A stretch of 64,000 bases of DNA from Cardinalis cardinalis. Lineage: Eukaryota; Chordata; Aves; Passeriformes; Cardinalidae. The position numbers and the translations under genes were made by a program. Shown piece after piece: positions 26,316 to 36,978 of the stretch. The notes beneath the pieces are model-generated. The model was not told the DNA's origin. It was given only the letters and a program-made list of their open reading frames with translations, and made no database searches. Position 1 is the stretch's first letter; every line of letters starts with the position of its first letter. The stretch lies in the NCBI GenBank assembly GCA_014549065.1, contig JACDOX010000007.1, positions 11,825,648-11,889,647 of the forward strand, in the 5' to 3' direction.

Positions 26316-29300
26316 CTGAAGAAATGGGAAGAAAAGGAGAAAGGGAGAGACAGAAAAAATCCATCAGCAAAAAGGCATGCAACAATAAATCCTCTTGTTT
26401 ACGGGGTGGTAATGACTCCATACCTCAGAATTTTTCAAACAATCACCTTCTGAAAATGTTGCTCTATTCCCGAATATGCAACCAATCATGTACTCTTAAT
26501 ATCAACCATGGCATGAACATACATGATGAATCAGTGAGCTATTGGCAAGGAAAATAATGAGACATTTGAATGGTCCTCCCAAGTGNCAACTCAGAACTGG
26601 AATACTTGAATACTGCTCAGTTACCCACAATTATTAGCTGTTTTGGGAGTGATATCCAGCCATTAGAAAAGGGATCAAACCAGCACAAGACAGCAGTATC
26701 CATATCTACTAAAATTAAGGAAAATGGCAGCATTCCTGAGACATGATCTGAACATGGGCATCCATGACTTGGAAATGCTGCAATTTAAATGGAAAAGCAA
26801 CCACATTCTTTTCAATTAAAGCCAGCAGTATTTTCTTTCCCCTCCCCCAACATAAGTNATAGCTTATGTGCCATTTCTTACAATGCCTGCAAAAAATCAT
26901 CACCATGGTTAAAAAGACATGTCTCCGGAAGCACGGCTTTAGAAATTTCTATCAGCCCTTCTCTCCATTAAAAATCCCCATAAACTCGCTTCACTTCAAT
27001 GTGAGCTTGCTGATCAAAGAGAAATTGTTTCCAGGACTCCTGGAATGGCCACTTCCCCAGAGTCCTTTCTATCAATGTTTTCATCCTGGCTCCTGTACTG
27101 AATAGAAAAGGCAGTTGTGTTGCTTTGCTGTGCCTTTTAACCATTGTACTTAAACAGCATGTCAAGAACAGATTCTTGATTTGGGAAAATGTTAATATTT
27201 TTCTCCTTAATACTGTTCACAGAAAATGCCATTTTCCCACATGGAAAGCATATGGTGCTCTGAAGATCAGTACTCAGCAAGGTCAACTCACCCAAANTGC
27301 AAAATTCATTTCAGGAAATGGAGCAACATCATTTTCCTTATTATACTTCACAAGATATAATATATCCTCCTTCACCATATCTTTTCTCTGCTGCTTCTTC
27401 CCTCGCACATATCAGCACTCAGTAATTTCACTCAGCAATTTTATTTGAAAAGCCTGGTTGGTTTCCTTCAACTCCATTTAGCACATTCATCTAGCCATGC
27501 AAAATTTCATTCAAAGTTTCAAGTTCTTCCTTAGGCATTGCTGCCTGCCAAGGCCCATGTTAAAATCAGAGTAGATTTCAGCTAGTTGCTTTTACAATGG
27601 AAGGGATTGTGCTTTAGAGAACAAGTCCTCTGGAACAGCAATTTCAGGTTAATGCTTTAGAAAACACCCCCCATTCCTCATCGGTTTTCGAGACACTATA
27701 CTAACAAGCAACAGGGAAATAATTTTGGAAAAAAACTCTAACATGCATGTTTCTGAGCCACAAAAGGAATTTTGCAGGAAATAATTGCTGTCCAGGCCTT
27801 CTTGTCCTAGAAGAAAGCTAACTAGGNATTGGAGACAGTAGTCCACTGGAGACTGTGTAACTGGACAGTGTGGAGCTTCCCTGGTAGCACAGACCTATCT
27901 TGAGTCTTCTCTCCAACAGGCTCAGCCCAGGAAATGTTCTGACTGTGCCTGTACTGAGTTACAGATGAGTAAACTCCACTGTCCTGATAAGAATTCAGAG
28001 CTGATTTGNTTCCTGACAGAAACTTCCATTTCCATTTCGATCAACTGGAAGGAGACCTTTTTATCAACCATTACATGCACTTTTCCTCTCCTCTGCCCNA
28101 TGAAAAAGCTGACATAGTGCAGAGCCCTCTTTCAGACCAAGGGTTTTCAATTAGTCCAAAGATAACTCTCATGAAAATGGAGGGAATGCACCTCCTATGG
28201 AGTCAGACCAACAACAATTTAAAAAAATCAAATTCACGGGGACTGGTCTGGACACAACATTCTACCAAATTTAGAGGAACACCGAGTTGCTGTAATAGGA
28301 GCAAGGCAAGACCAGAATACCAGGCTAAGTCTGTATGCTGTACACAACGTTTATCTTTCTAACNTTCCTCTGGTTCTGGCTATTGCTTCCACTTTCCCTT
28401 CTTGTCTCATGTACCAGTGTGGATGCAACAGTCTTATCCAGCAGCATTCACCCTCAAGACATTTTCCTCTTTTACTATTGAATAAATTGTGCAGGCTTTG
28501 CCNTCCTTTTCCTCCAGATAAACCTGGAAGAATCTCCATCCCCACCCCTGAACCTCTGTACTAAACGGAAGCAGAAAAGATGGTCAGAGGAAAAAAAAAT
28601 CACTGCAGAAATACTAAATATTTCAGCAACAGGAGGTATTTAGGAATCTACTCTCTAAAGCATAACAGCAGCAGCAATGGGAGANGAATAAACGAGTGTG
28701 AGAGGTCCAAAGAAAAAATGCACCTATGAAGGAAAATATAAATTTAGAGGAATTCCAGTGTTCAAGTTGCAGGTCAAGGAAAAATATGTGAACTAAGTCA
28801 CTTGTCAACAACTACTTAGATTTACAGACTTTTCAGAAAAATGAAAAAGGGACAAAACACACCCACCTATTAGGAGAGAAAGATNAAAAATTAAAAGGAT
28901 CAAAAGAATCAAAACATTTGTTCACATGCAGAAACTCAGAAGGACTGCTNGAGAGAGGAAAAAATAAATATGCATGCAATATAAATGTACATTTTCAGCA
29001 CCTAATTCAAACACAGACAACTGTAAGAGACAGCAAAAAATCATCAACCTCTTCAAGGTGATTCTCTGTCATTGTTTTTAGCGCTACTTACTGTCAATTT
29101 CTTTCACTTGAAAACAGATAAGACAAACCAATATTTTTCTTTTTATTTTAGAGGGTTGGGATGGGGAAATTAAAAGTTAAAAACTAAGATAAATGCATGA
29201 GGAACAAGTAAATTCAACAGATGTTGTGGAGATAAAACTGTCTATTCTGAGTGCTATGTTATCTTTATAGATCTCTTATTACAAGCATGAGCTGAAATTG

Positions 29301-29768
29301 CACATGAGATGNACATGCACTGTAACCAGACAACAAATTTAGGATTTGGCAGTTCAGCCTTTGAAGTCAGGACTTCATCCCTGAATTTCAAGNGCTGATC
29401 TGACCTCTCTTGATTTTATAGCAGAAGAGCCCCATTAATTTTCATGAAAACATGTCTGCAAGTTACAGTGTTGTAAATGAGNGCAAAATGGTGCTCCTTT
29501 CTGTGATCTCCCAAACCATGAGTTATTTACCCACTGCTTTATAGAGGAGGCCAGGATATTAATCAACTACAGACCTGGAAGAAGAGTAATGATGTCAGCA
29601 ACGGCAAGGGGAAAATATCAAATCAAAATACATGCTTACAGGGCTGAAATTAGTAATAGTATGTTCTGGAAATAATACAACACATAGAGTAGCATTATTA
29701 GCACTGTAAAATTCTTGAAAGGTTTTANTCATTTATCTAAAAATTATTGTTAGCTATATAAAATCTAC
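26316..29768 (-). other. FHOD3 intron, 3.5 kb
   Basis: No gene or recognised element is visible. Several single Ns are present (for example 26585, 26858, 27297). Confidence 0.85.
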
Positions 29769-30146
29769 CTGTTTTCCCTCATCATTTCTGCTTCCTTCTC
29801 TTTCACAGATGCTGGAGAGTCTTCAAAGTCATANGAGAAGAGGTGAAAAGGAGTGTGTGGTACATAAGGTAATTTCTCCACTGTTGGAGATGCCTTTGGA
29901 GTAATAGATGCTGAGGAATTTTGGGGAGAGCTCAGCAATGCTGTTGCAGGTGAAGATGTAGATGAAAAGACAGAATTATGATGAGAGACAGATGAGTCAG
30001 GCACAGAAGAGGAGTTGCTAGAAAAGCTCTTTGCTCTAGAGCAGGTCAGAGGCCTCTCAGTTCGAGAAATGGCACTGGAGACAGCTGAAGAGTCAGAACA
30101 CTGTGAAAAGCTTTCCTTCACAGCCTCATGCACATCTGGAACCTCA
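29769..30146 (-). CDS. FHOD3: FHOD3 large cassette-type exon: Ser-rich linker
   Basis: This is the longest coding exon here: 378 nt, made of one base, 125 codons and two bases. It starts EVPDVHEAVKESFSQCSDSS and is very rich in serine, at roughly a quarter of all residues. Many are in SP or SS pairs (SFSSNSSSVPDSS, FSSTSSPATALLSSPQ). The end holds the conserved block ASPTVEKLPYVPHTPFHLFS followed by YDFEDSP, which I recognise as FHOD3-specific. It finishes KEKEAEMMREN plus two bases of Arg. Base 29834 is N at the third position of a TCN codon, which is Ser in every case. The acceptor is TCCTCCTGCAG and the donor GTAGAT. The region is likely disordered and a site for proline-directed phosphorylation (inference). 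Confidence 0.92.
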
Positions 30147-30574
30147 CTGCAGGAGGAAAAAATCATTAGAAAGAGAAGCGGAGAGAAAAATGGGGTGAGG
30201 GGAGATCACAGACAGTATCACTTGCAGGGGAAAAATAATGAAGAAGAGTCAGACAAACAAAAACTTCCAAAATTTAGATAATCATCACATCTTTTTAAAT
30301 AAAGAGAATTCACATCTTTGTATCCCAGTGGGATCCTTCTTGCANTTGGAAATACTGGGGAAAAGAAGCAACTCATTCTAAAGGAAAAGAGGCGATTTAA
30401 CCATAGGCTTCAGAACTAATTTTCATGAGCCTTTTCACACCTGTTTCTGGAACAATTTTCATATATTTCAAGTTAGGTTGTAAACATTGTCAGAGCAGTA
30501 CAAACTGAGCACGCTGGAAAATACTCCATGGAGTGCAGATGGTTCAAGATACAGTCAGCAGGACTTCTTCTCCA

Positions 30575-30605
30575 AGTCCAGATATCTTATATAGATATCT
30601 GGACT
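30575..30605. repeat. Inverted repeat, 13-bp perfect arms, 5-nt loop
   Basis: The left arm AGTCCAGATATCT (30575-30587) is the exact reverse complement of AGATATCTGGACT (30593-30605), with loop TATAT between. A further GATATCTGG copy follows at about 30610-30618. Confidence 0.9.
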
Positions 30606-31966
30606 ATCTGATATCTGGCTATCATCCTCCCTGGCAATCTGATCTTTTTACTAAAAATGNTCATCCAACAAAGATGAAAAGAAAGAAGTACTCAATTAGC
30701 ACTGTTCTGTAAACATTCAAGTTTAGAATGATCTCAAAAGCAACACCTTAACAAATATTTTTCTAGGTATGAAGGCACTAATTTCTGGTTTCTCTGAGTG
30801 TCAGCATTCCACACTGGTCTTTCATAGAGACTTGCAGAATTTGCATCAAAGAAAACAGAAAACACATCTGCTTTGCTCTACTGAAGGCAGATGTTGATGA
30901 GTGACAGAAGGCACAAAGCAGGTGAGAAACCATGGGATCTGCACTCCAGGGTGACTGTTTTCACTAGTCACTCCAGCACAAACACTGTGCACAGGCTTTG
31001 GGCTGGATCTTTAGTGTGGCTGATTTCACTCTCCCAAGAGCACTTCTGCAATCCCCCAGCCGGCATGGAAGGCACAAGTCCTTATTTGAGGACTGCGGGC
31101 TTGGCACAGCATAAGCAACAAAACCAAAATTTATGTTAGATATGTTGGGATGTTATGCACTTAAATCATCAGGTATATACCAGGTAATTGTTCTCTCAAT
31201 GGAAAATCTGGAAGCCTTCATCTATCGCACCTGCTGTGCTTGACAGGAGACAAGGCCAGTCCAGTCCCACCTGTCAGCATCCAACACAAATAGCCACGTT
31301 ACAGATAATTTTTTTTATGCTACAGAGACAGTGAAAGAAGGTACTTAGGAAAGTCACGGGAATATCACCCAGTTATCTTAAGGAGATAATTATCTTAAAA
31401 AGACCAATGACCTAAAAACACATTATGCTCTTCACATTTCTTAATAAGGCTCTTCCTCACTTTTTTAAAGCAGTATTTTAGTATACTCATGAGATTTACC
31501 AGTAACTTCTGTCTTAAATTTGACTTTTAAAAATCAGATTTGAGGAAACTGTCACTTAATTTTGAAATTTCAGGCAGNCGTTGCCAAGATTTGCAGACTG
31601 GAAGATAATAATAACAAAAGTACAGTATTTTCTTTGGAATTCACACATTAAACAGTTTCCTTTCTTCCTTCTGTGCTGTATAGTGTCTGCATGAATGTGG
31701 TTTATGTAAAAAAAAATAAAATTCCAATCTCATTTGCTGAGTTGCAAAGCCAAACAATTTAATCTAAATCAAATGGCTGTCCAGAACAAAGAATATATTT
31801 TCTTNTTTTCAGTTTATTAGGATCAAGTTNCCAAATGCCAAATACATATATATATCTCTCAGAAATAAGTGGAAAATTTTTACACAAGAGTACTGATATG
31901 TGATGAAGCATACTGACTGGTGATTTTCTTATATCTGTATGTACACAGATGAGCAGGCATTTATAA

Positions 31967-32026
31967 AATTTTATATATACATATGTATGTTTATCTAGAT
32001 ATATACATTATATACACATGTATATC
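31967..32026. repeat. AT-rich simple sequence
   Basis: This is alternating TA/CA-rich sequence (TTTATATATACATATGTATG and onward) inside the intron. It is degenerate rather than a clean microsatellite. Confidence 0.7.
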
Positions 32027-32541
32027 AGTTTTGCCTCAAAGTAGTTCTTTGCTTTTAAAACATGAACAAAACTTATANGGAATCGAAGGCAGCATTCAAA
32101 AAACGTCAATTTACTGCACAGCAACAGACATTCCTAATGAGGTAGTATTATGAAGATAGGGGTGAAAACCTAAGAAACCAAGCAACATCCTCAGTTAAGC
32201 ATTGTAGTGTTTCATCNTTGCCTTAACTAAGACATTAAACCAAACCATGTTTTATGTTATGCTTTTACTAAAACTTTTAGGATTTGTGAGCATTACCTAA
32301 ATGGAGTGAGTGCAGACAATTCATAGTGCGCTGAACCTACATGATTGAGTGTTTCCATTAGCACTGCCAGCCCCCAGCCCCTTCCCCAAAGCTTTAAAAT
32401 GCAAAAATATTTCTGTGGAGGGTGGCTTTAACAGGTGATCAAGGAATGTGAGTGAAAAGGTGGATGCTGCTGCACATTGTGCTGGTGAGTTCACGCCACA
32501 GCCTGAAGAAAAGGTGGAGGGACAATGCTGAATCCTGGTAC

Positions 32542-32640
32542 CTGGCTTTGACCTGCCTATTGGCCTCTTCCTCCCCCTCATCCTCAGTATTGGGCTCTGT
32601 GACTGGCTGTTCTTCTTCCTCCTCTTCATACTCGTCCTCT
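32542..32640 (-). CDS. FHOD3: FHOD3 cassette-type exon: poly-acidic linker
   Basis: This exon has 99 nt, made of one base, 32 codons and two bases. It encodes EDEYEEEEEEQPVTEPNTED, then EGEEEANRQVKA. It is almost entirely acidic and probably disordered. I recall a similar EDE-rich, ITEPN-containing stretch from longer FHOD3 isoforms. The acceptor is GACCTCAG. Two donors are close together. GTACCA after 32542 keeps the phase with the next exon and is the one chosen. GTCAAA after 32553 would shorten the exon by 11 nt and break the frame. GTACCA is not a strong consensus, which fits an alternatively used exon. Confidence 0.82.
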
Positions 32641-34999
32641 CTGAGGTCAGACCAAGGAAAGAGGCATGCAGTGGGATGGAAAGAAAGAAGGTGGAAGAGA
32701 AAACAACATGAATCCACAGGAAAAGAAATGCAATGAAGTTAGAAATGGAAGGAATAACCTGATGAAGTTATGGGCCTCTTATGTTAGTCGCCTAAAGCTT
32801 CCTGCTAAGTATGTGTTTGCACAAGGGTAGCTACTGATATAAAACTGTTATCCTCTCCCCTATTTACATTTTTTACTATTATTTTAAGATTCAAAGCTGC
32901 CATTGATTTTTCTTGAGCTTTACTTTCCATTTGCAGCTGCCCTACCTGCAGAGGCATTAATGGAAAGCATTCATGACAATAGCAATGTTCAGCTCATTAG
33001 TCATTAAGTTGTGTCTTTTTGGCCTAAAGGGCAGTACAAACTGTGCTGGCATGGGACAACTGGCACTGCACATCACACTTCCTAAATTAAACCAAGTAAA
33101 ACATTCCTGCTAAGTAACCAATAGCTCAACTGGAAAATAGAACAGGGTGAACCATTGAGTTAGAAATAACAGAGACCAGATCAGTTCAGGACTATTAGCA
33201 AATAGCAATATTTAAGTTATCAGATGCCAGTACATGAATTATTTCAGTAGAGTCATTACTATGGTCAAAGCAGGCTTCAGCTCAGCAGTAATTCTGGCAG
33301 AAGTGTAAGTTATGCATAAAGCCTCCACAACCTACAAACCACATAAGTAAAATAGAAACCTATATTAAACATAATGGAAAAGCTACACTGTCTGCCTCCC
33401 ATCCCTCGTATCCATGCTTTTCACCTTGCCAAACCAACAGACTCACAGAAGATATATTTGCAGTTGATACAGTTCTCCACTTGATTTAATGACATATACA
33501 CCATTAGGTTATGCTCCATGCAAAAAGAAAAACATACAATCAGTAATGAAGTTTGTAAGACACTTATATTCCTTGCAATTTCCTGAAAGCTCGTTTTCTT
33601 TCCTCTGATTCTGAAGGGATGCTCTATGGCTTTTTCCATTTAGAATGAGTTTCCATGTTATAAGAATAATGAAAATTTACAGTGTGAGATCATGAACTCA
33701 TTGAGTGCAATGCAAAGTGTCAATCTAAAATTTGTTGCATATATATGGAGTTACAGAATAACCAGGCAAATGGCAGTGCCTGGAACTTTTCCAGTACTCT
33801 GGCAAACATTTACAGAATGAACAATTTCAACTATTCCTAAAGTGGCTTAGTGACATAACCATCTCAGTTATCATCTCATCATCTCCCTGTCCTGCCCACA
33901 AATACATACCTCCCTTACGCAGACACCTCTCAACTTTCACACATTTACTCATTTACTGGAGAAAAGAAAAGAGAGAGTTGAACCAGGGAGCATTCATATA
34001 ATCCCTTCTTACTAGCTCAAGCTCTGCTATTTCCTATGAAGGGAAACTTCTATATCNGTTTGTCCTACAGCACTCAGATTTAAGAAATAACTCATGAAAC
34101 TCTGTAGGATCATGGTTGTCTTTTTAGAGTATAATGCATCCTATAATGCTGGCAGCACAGCTGTTGCTTATATGAACAAGAGTGTTCCCATTATTGCTGT
34201 GTTTAAAGCTCCCANCAGGATTCCACATCAATGATGTCAAAATTTCCCCTCTCCTCAACTGTCTCAAAATTCCAAAAATCATTTGTGAAATACTCATTTG
34301 ATATGGTCAATCTCATAAATTTGAAAGAGTTCTTTGAGAATTTATTCCACCTTATGAGGGCATGGCTAAAACAACGGGAGTTTATACAGCACAGATAAAG
34401 GAGCTGAAAAAAAATTTTAGAGATTCCAGAGTGATAATTCTTCTGTCATGCCAATGACTCCTTCCTCAAAGNGTCCTTGAGTACTAGGTCAAAATCTCAG
34501 AAGAAGCTTTGATTGGAAAGCTCTTTTCCTTTGCTAATATTAAGTGCAGGAGTGCAGCAACTACATGGCAAGTGGCTGGAAAATCCAGAGGAAGGATCTG
34601 GCTCTGTGTGACTTGGTAGCAGAGATGATCAGCGTGCACAGAGGCGGGCACACTCTCCAGTCTGGGGAGCCAATGTGGTCAAGGGAAACTTGCATAAAGG
34701 AAATAAGTGACTGCATAGGGGAGATGCTCAACACTCTTCTAGCAACTAAACTCAGTTTCAGAGTCCTTGAGTATCCCCAGAAGGGGGCTCAGATACAGAT
34801 CAGAGAACAGGGGTAAGCTCACAGGCAGGAATGATGTGTGTTCTTCTTCTAAAGAAAGCAACAGCGGCAGTCATTTCAGTCTTGTCAGAGGACAGATATT
34901 CTGTCCAACAAAACAGGTACCTGCTAACTAAATCTTTCCTAAGGGTAGAAANGGAAAATTACCGTGTGAATATTTATTAAAATGGGAAAACACTAACTG

Positions 35000-35008
35000 G
35001 AGTCAGAC
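35000..35008. repeat. Left flanking direct repeat of the LTR
   Basis: GAGTCAGAC directly precedes the LTR and matches 35397-35405 exactly. It is the candidate target-site duplication, although 9 bp is longer than the usual 4-6 bp. Confidence 0.5.
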
Positions 35009-35396
35009 NGTTGCAGATATCTTTTTATGAAAAATCCTTTCTTAGGATTTTTCCTTCTGAGAAGTGGAGACCTCAGGGACAAAATGTAAACAATGGTTAT
35101 CTGCTGGTGNGGAATGCAACAGNTGGATCCGTGATTGGTCTCGTGTGGATGTTTTGATTTAGTGACCAGTCATGGCAGAGCTGGCTCTCTCTCTGTCCGA
35201 GGTAGCTGCTNTTGTTATCATTCTTTTCTTTTCTATTCTTAGCTTAGCCTTCTGAGGAAATCTTTCTTTCTATTTCTTTTTAGTATAGTTATAATGTAAT
35301 ATATATATATAATAAAAAAAATAAATCAAGCCTTATGAACATGGAGTCAACATTCTCATCTCTTCCCTCATCCAAGAACCCTTGTGATCACTGTCA
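35009..35396 (+). mobile_element. Solo LTR of a songbird endogenous retrovirus
   Basis: I recognise this as a songbird ERV LTR from its string of landmarks: AAAAATCCTTTCTTAGGATT, then CAGGGACAAAATGTAAACAA, GTGATTGGTCTCGTGTGG, TAGCCTTCTGAGGAAATC, TTTTTAGTATAGTTATAATG, an AATAAA signal (35311 and again 35320), and CATGGAGTCAACATTCTCAT. It probably starts TG (the first base is N) and ends CA, about 388 bp long. No retroviral internal region or second LTR is present, so it is a solo LTR left by recombination. A 9-bp direct repeat GAGTCAGAC abuts both ends. It lies antisense to FHOD3. Confidence 0.85.
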
Positions 35397-35405
35397 GAGT
35401 CAGAC
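35397..35405. repeat. Right flanking direct repeat of the LTR
   Basis: GAGTCAGAC directly follows the terminal CA of the LTR. It pairs with 35000-35008. Confidence 0.5.
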
Positions 35406-36644
35406 GCTCAAACAGAACAGCAGACAGGTTTGTGAACTCATCTGAACTGTTCAGAGTTATGTGTTCATTTTTGTACACACTGGAGAAGGGATGGTGTGGA
35501 AAAGCTCATTGTCCCTCCCACATACAGATGCAAATTTAGAGTCAATGCAATAGCGGAATTAAATTAAGANAAAAGGACTTATAGGGAGGTTTCCAGTTAA
35601 ATAAGGTTCAGAAGCCAGCATGGTTTTTAGTAATGCAGAGGAATCTATTCCGTTTACAAAAGGCAAATATTTATCCAGTGGCAGGGAGGAAGGTCTTCAG
35701 CTAATGCAGAGGGATCAAATATATTCAGTTAACCTTAAGACTGTTCCTGGGTTACTTCAGTTCCATGATAAAAGCATCAGGTTAGAAATATTTTAAAAAA
35801 AGCTTTATAGCACTGAAAACAAATTTCAAAACAATCACTCTTTTTAAAATGCAATCTTTAAAATGCATTTCTGCTACAGGCTAAAAAATCTAAACAAATA
35901 AACAAAACCCCAGCCCCCCGCTAATCTTTAGAAAGTATATCATTGGTCATGGCAACTAACAAACATCTTCTAGAGCACAGGTTTTGCTTAGTTGTTTCAA
36001 CTAAAATTTGACATTAAAGTATTTTTAGCCCCTTAAAATAATGTGCATATTAAAAAAAACTATGAAAGTGCAGTTTATGGAGAGAGAACCATTAGATGGC
36101 AAAACAAAATCTTGACAAAGCATTTAGAACTAAAGGATTAACTTCTCTCCTTTTTAGAATGAAAACTTGCCCAGCTGATATTAAATACCTATTCAAAGCT
36201 GCAAAGAGAAAAGCACTAATAAATGCAGACTGATGAAAGGAAATGATAGGAAACAGACTCTTCTACAAGTTTAGCTGAAGGCAGGGACAGAGTCCTTGAG
36301 ATGCCAGGCCTTGCATCTCACATACACCGAATCTGGTCACAGTTTAATTATTTTAAAAGTAAGAGCACTCTGAAGACAACGGCTCTTAGTCCAAAAGAAC
36401 TCAAAGCACCAAACTTGCTCTCTATCCCACTGGACCCTGGAGCTGACCAATGCGTACAAGGTTTTGTGTAGTCCCTGTCTTCTTCGGGCTCTCCCCGATC
36501 TCTTTGCAGAGTTTTGATGAAGGCAGCTTGAAAGAACTTAGGATTCCTTTCTAGCTTGTAGCCCAGAAACACAAGTTCCTCACTACTCACCTCCAAAAAA
36601 ATCCCAAAGGTAGAGCTAAAAGAAAAATCAAAGGCTGTCCTGAA

Positions 36645-36712
36645 GGAACAAAAAAATGCCCCAACAAACAATCCATCCCAACCAAACCAAACAAAAACCC
36701 ACACCAACAAAA
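36645..36712. repeat. A/C-rich low-complexity sequence
   Basis: This stretch consists of AACAAA, CCAAACC and similar short A/C words (CCAACCAAACCAAACAAAAA). It gives an accidental hydrophobic, Trp/Phe-rich frame on the minus strand. Confidence 0.75.
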
Positions 36713-36921
36713 TAAGCATGAGCACAGAAACACATTCTGCTTTGTTGGTATCAAAGGAAATTTTGAAAAGGTAAGATACGCTTCAAATAATTTTAATTCA
36801 GGATGAATTTAACCAGTAATGAACCAGAATATAGAACAATGGAAAAAATTATCATCTTGCCACAATTAGGCTACCAAGGCTTTGGTCAACACATACAATG
36901 CACATAGAAGCTAACTCATGA

Positions 36922-36978
36922 GATCTAATAGATGATCTTTAGGTCTCTTCCAACACCAACCATTCTATGATTCTGTGA
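36922..36978 (+). mobile_element. CR1 LINE 3' end fragment
   Basis: The sequence GATGATCTTTAGGTCTCTTC, CAACACCAACC and ATTCTATGATTCTGTGA is the hallmark 3' terminus of avian CR1, including the 8-bp terminal repeat unit. Only about 57 bp remain, as usual for 5'-truncated CR1 copies. It is antisense to FHOD3. Confidence 0.9.

Larger units (their letters stand above)
30147..32541 (-). other. FHOD3 intron, 2.4 kb
   Basis: This intron holds a perfect 13-bp-arm hairpin (30575-30605) and an AT-rich stretch of TATA/CATA steps at about 31840-32030. No gene is seen. Confidence 0.85.

Noticed and set aside
36348..36725. 125-codon minus-strand frame rich in Trp, Phe and Val
   Set aside because: The unusual composition comes from A/C-rich low-complexity DNA at 36645-36712.
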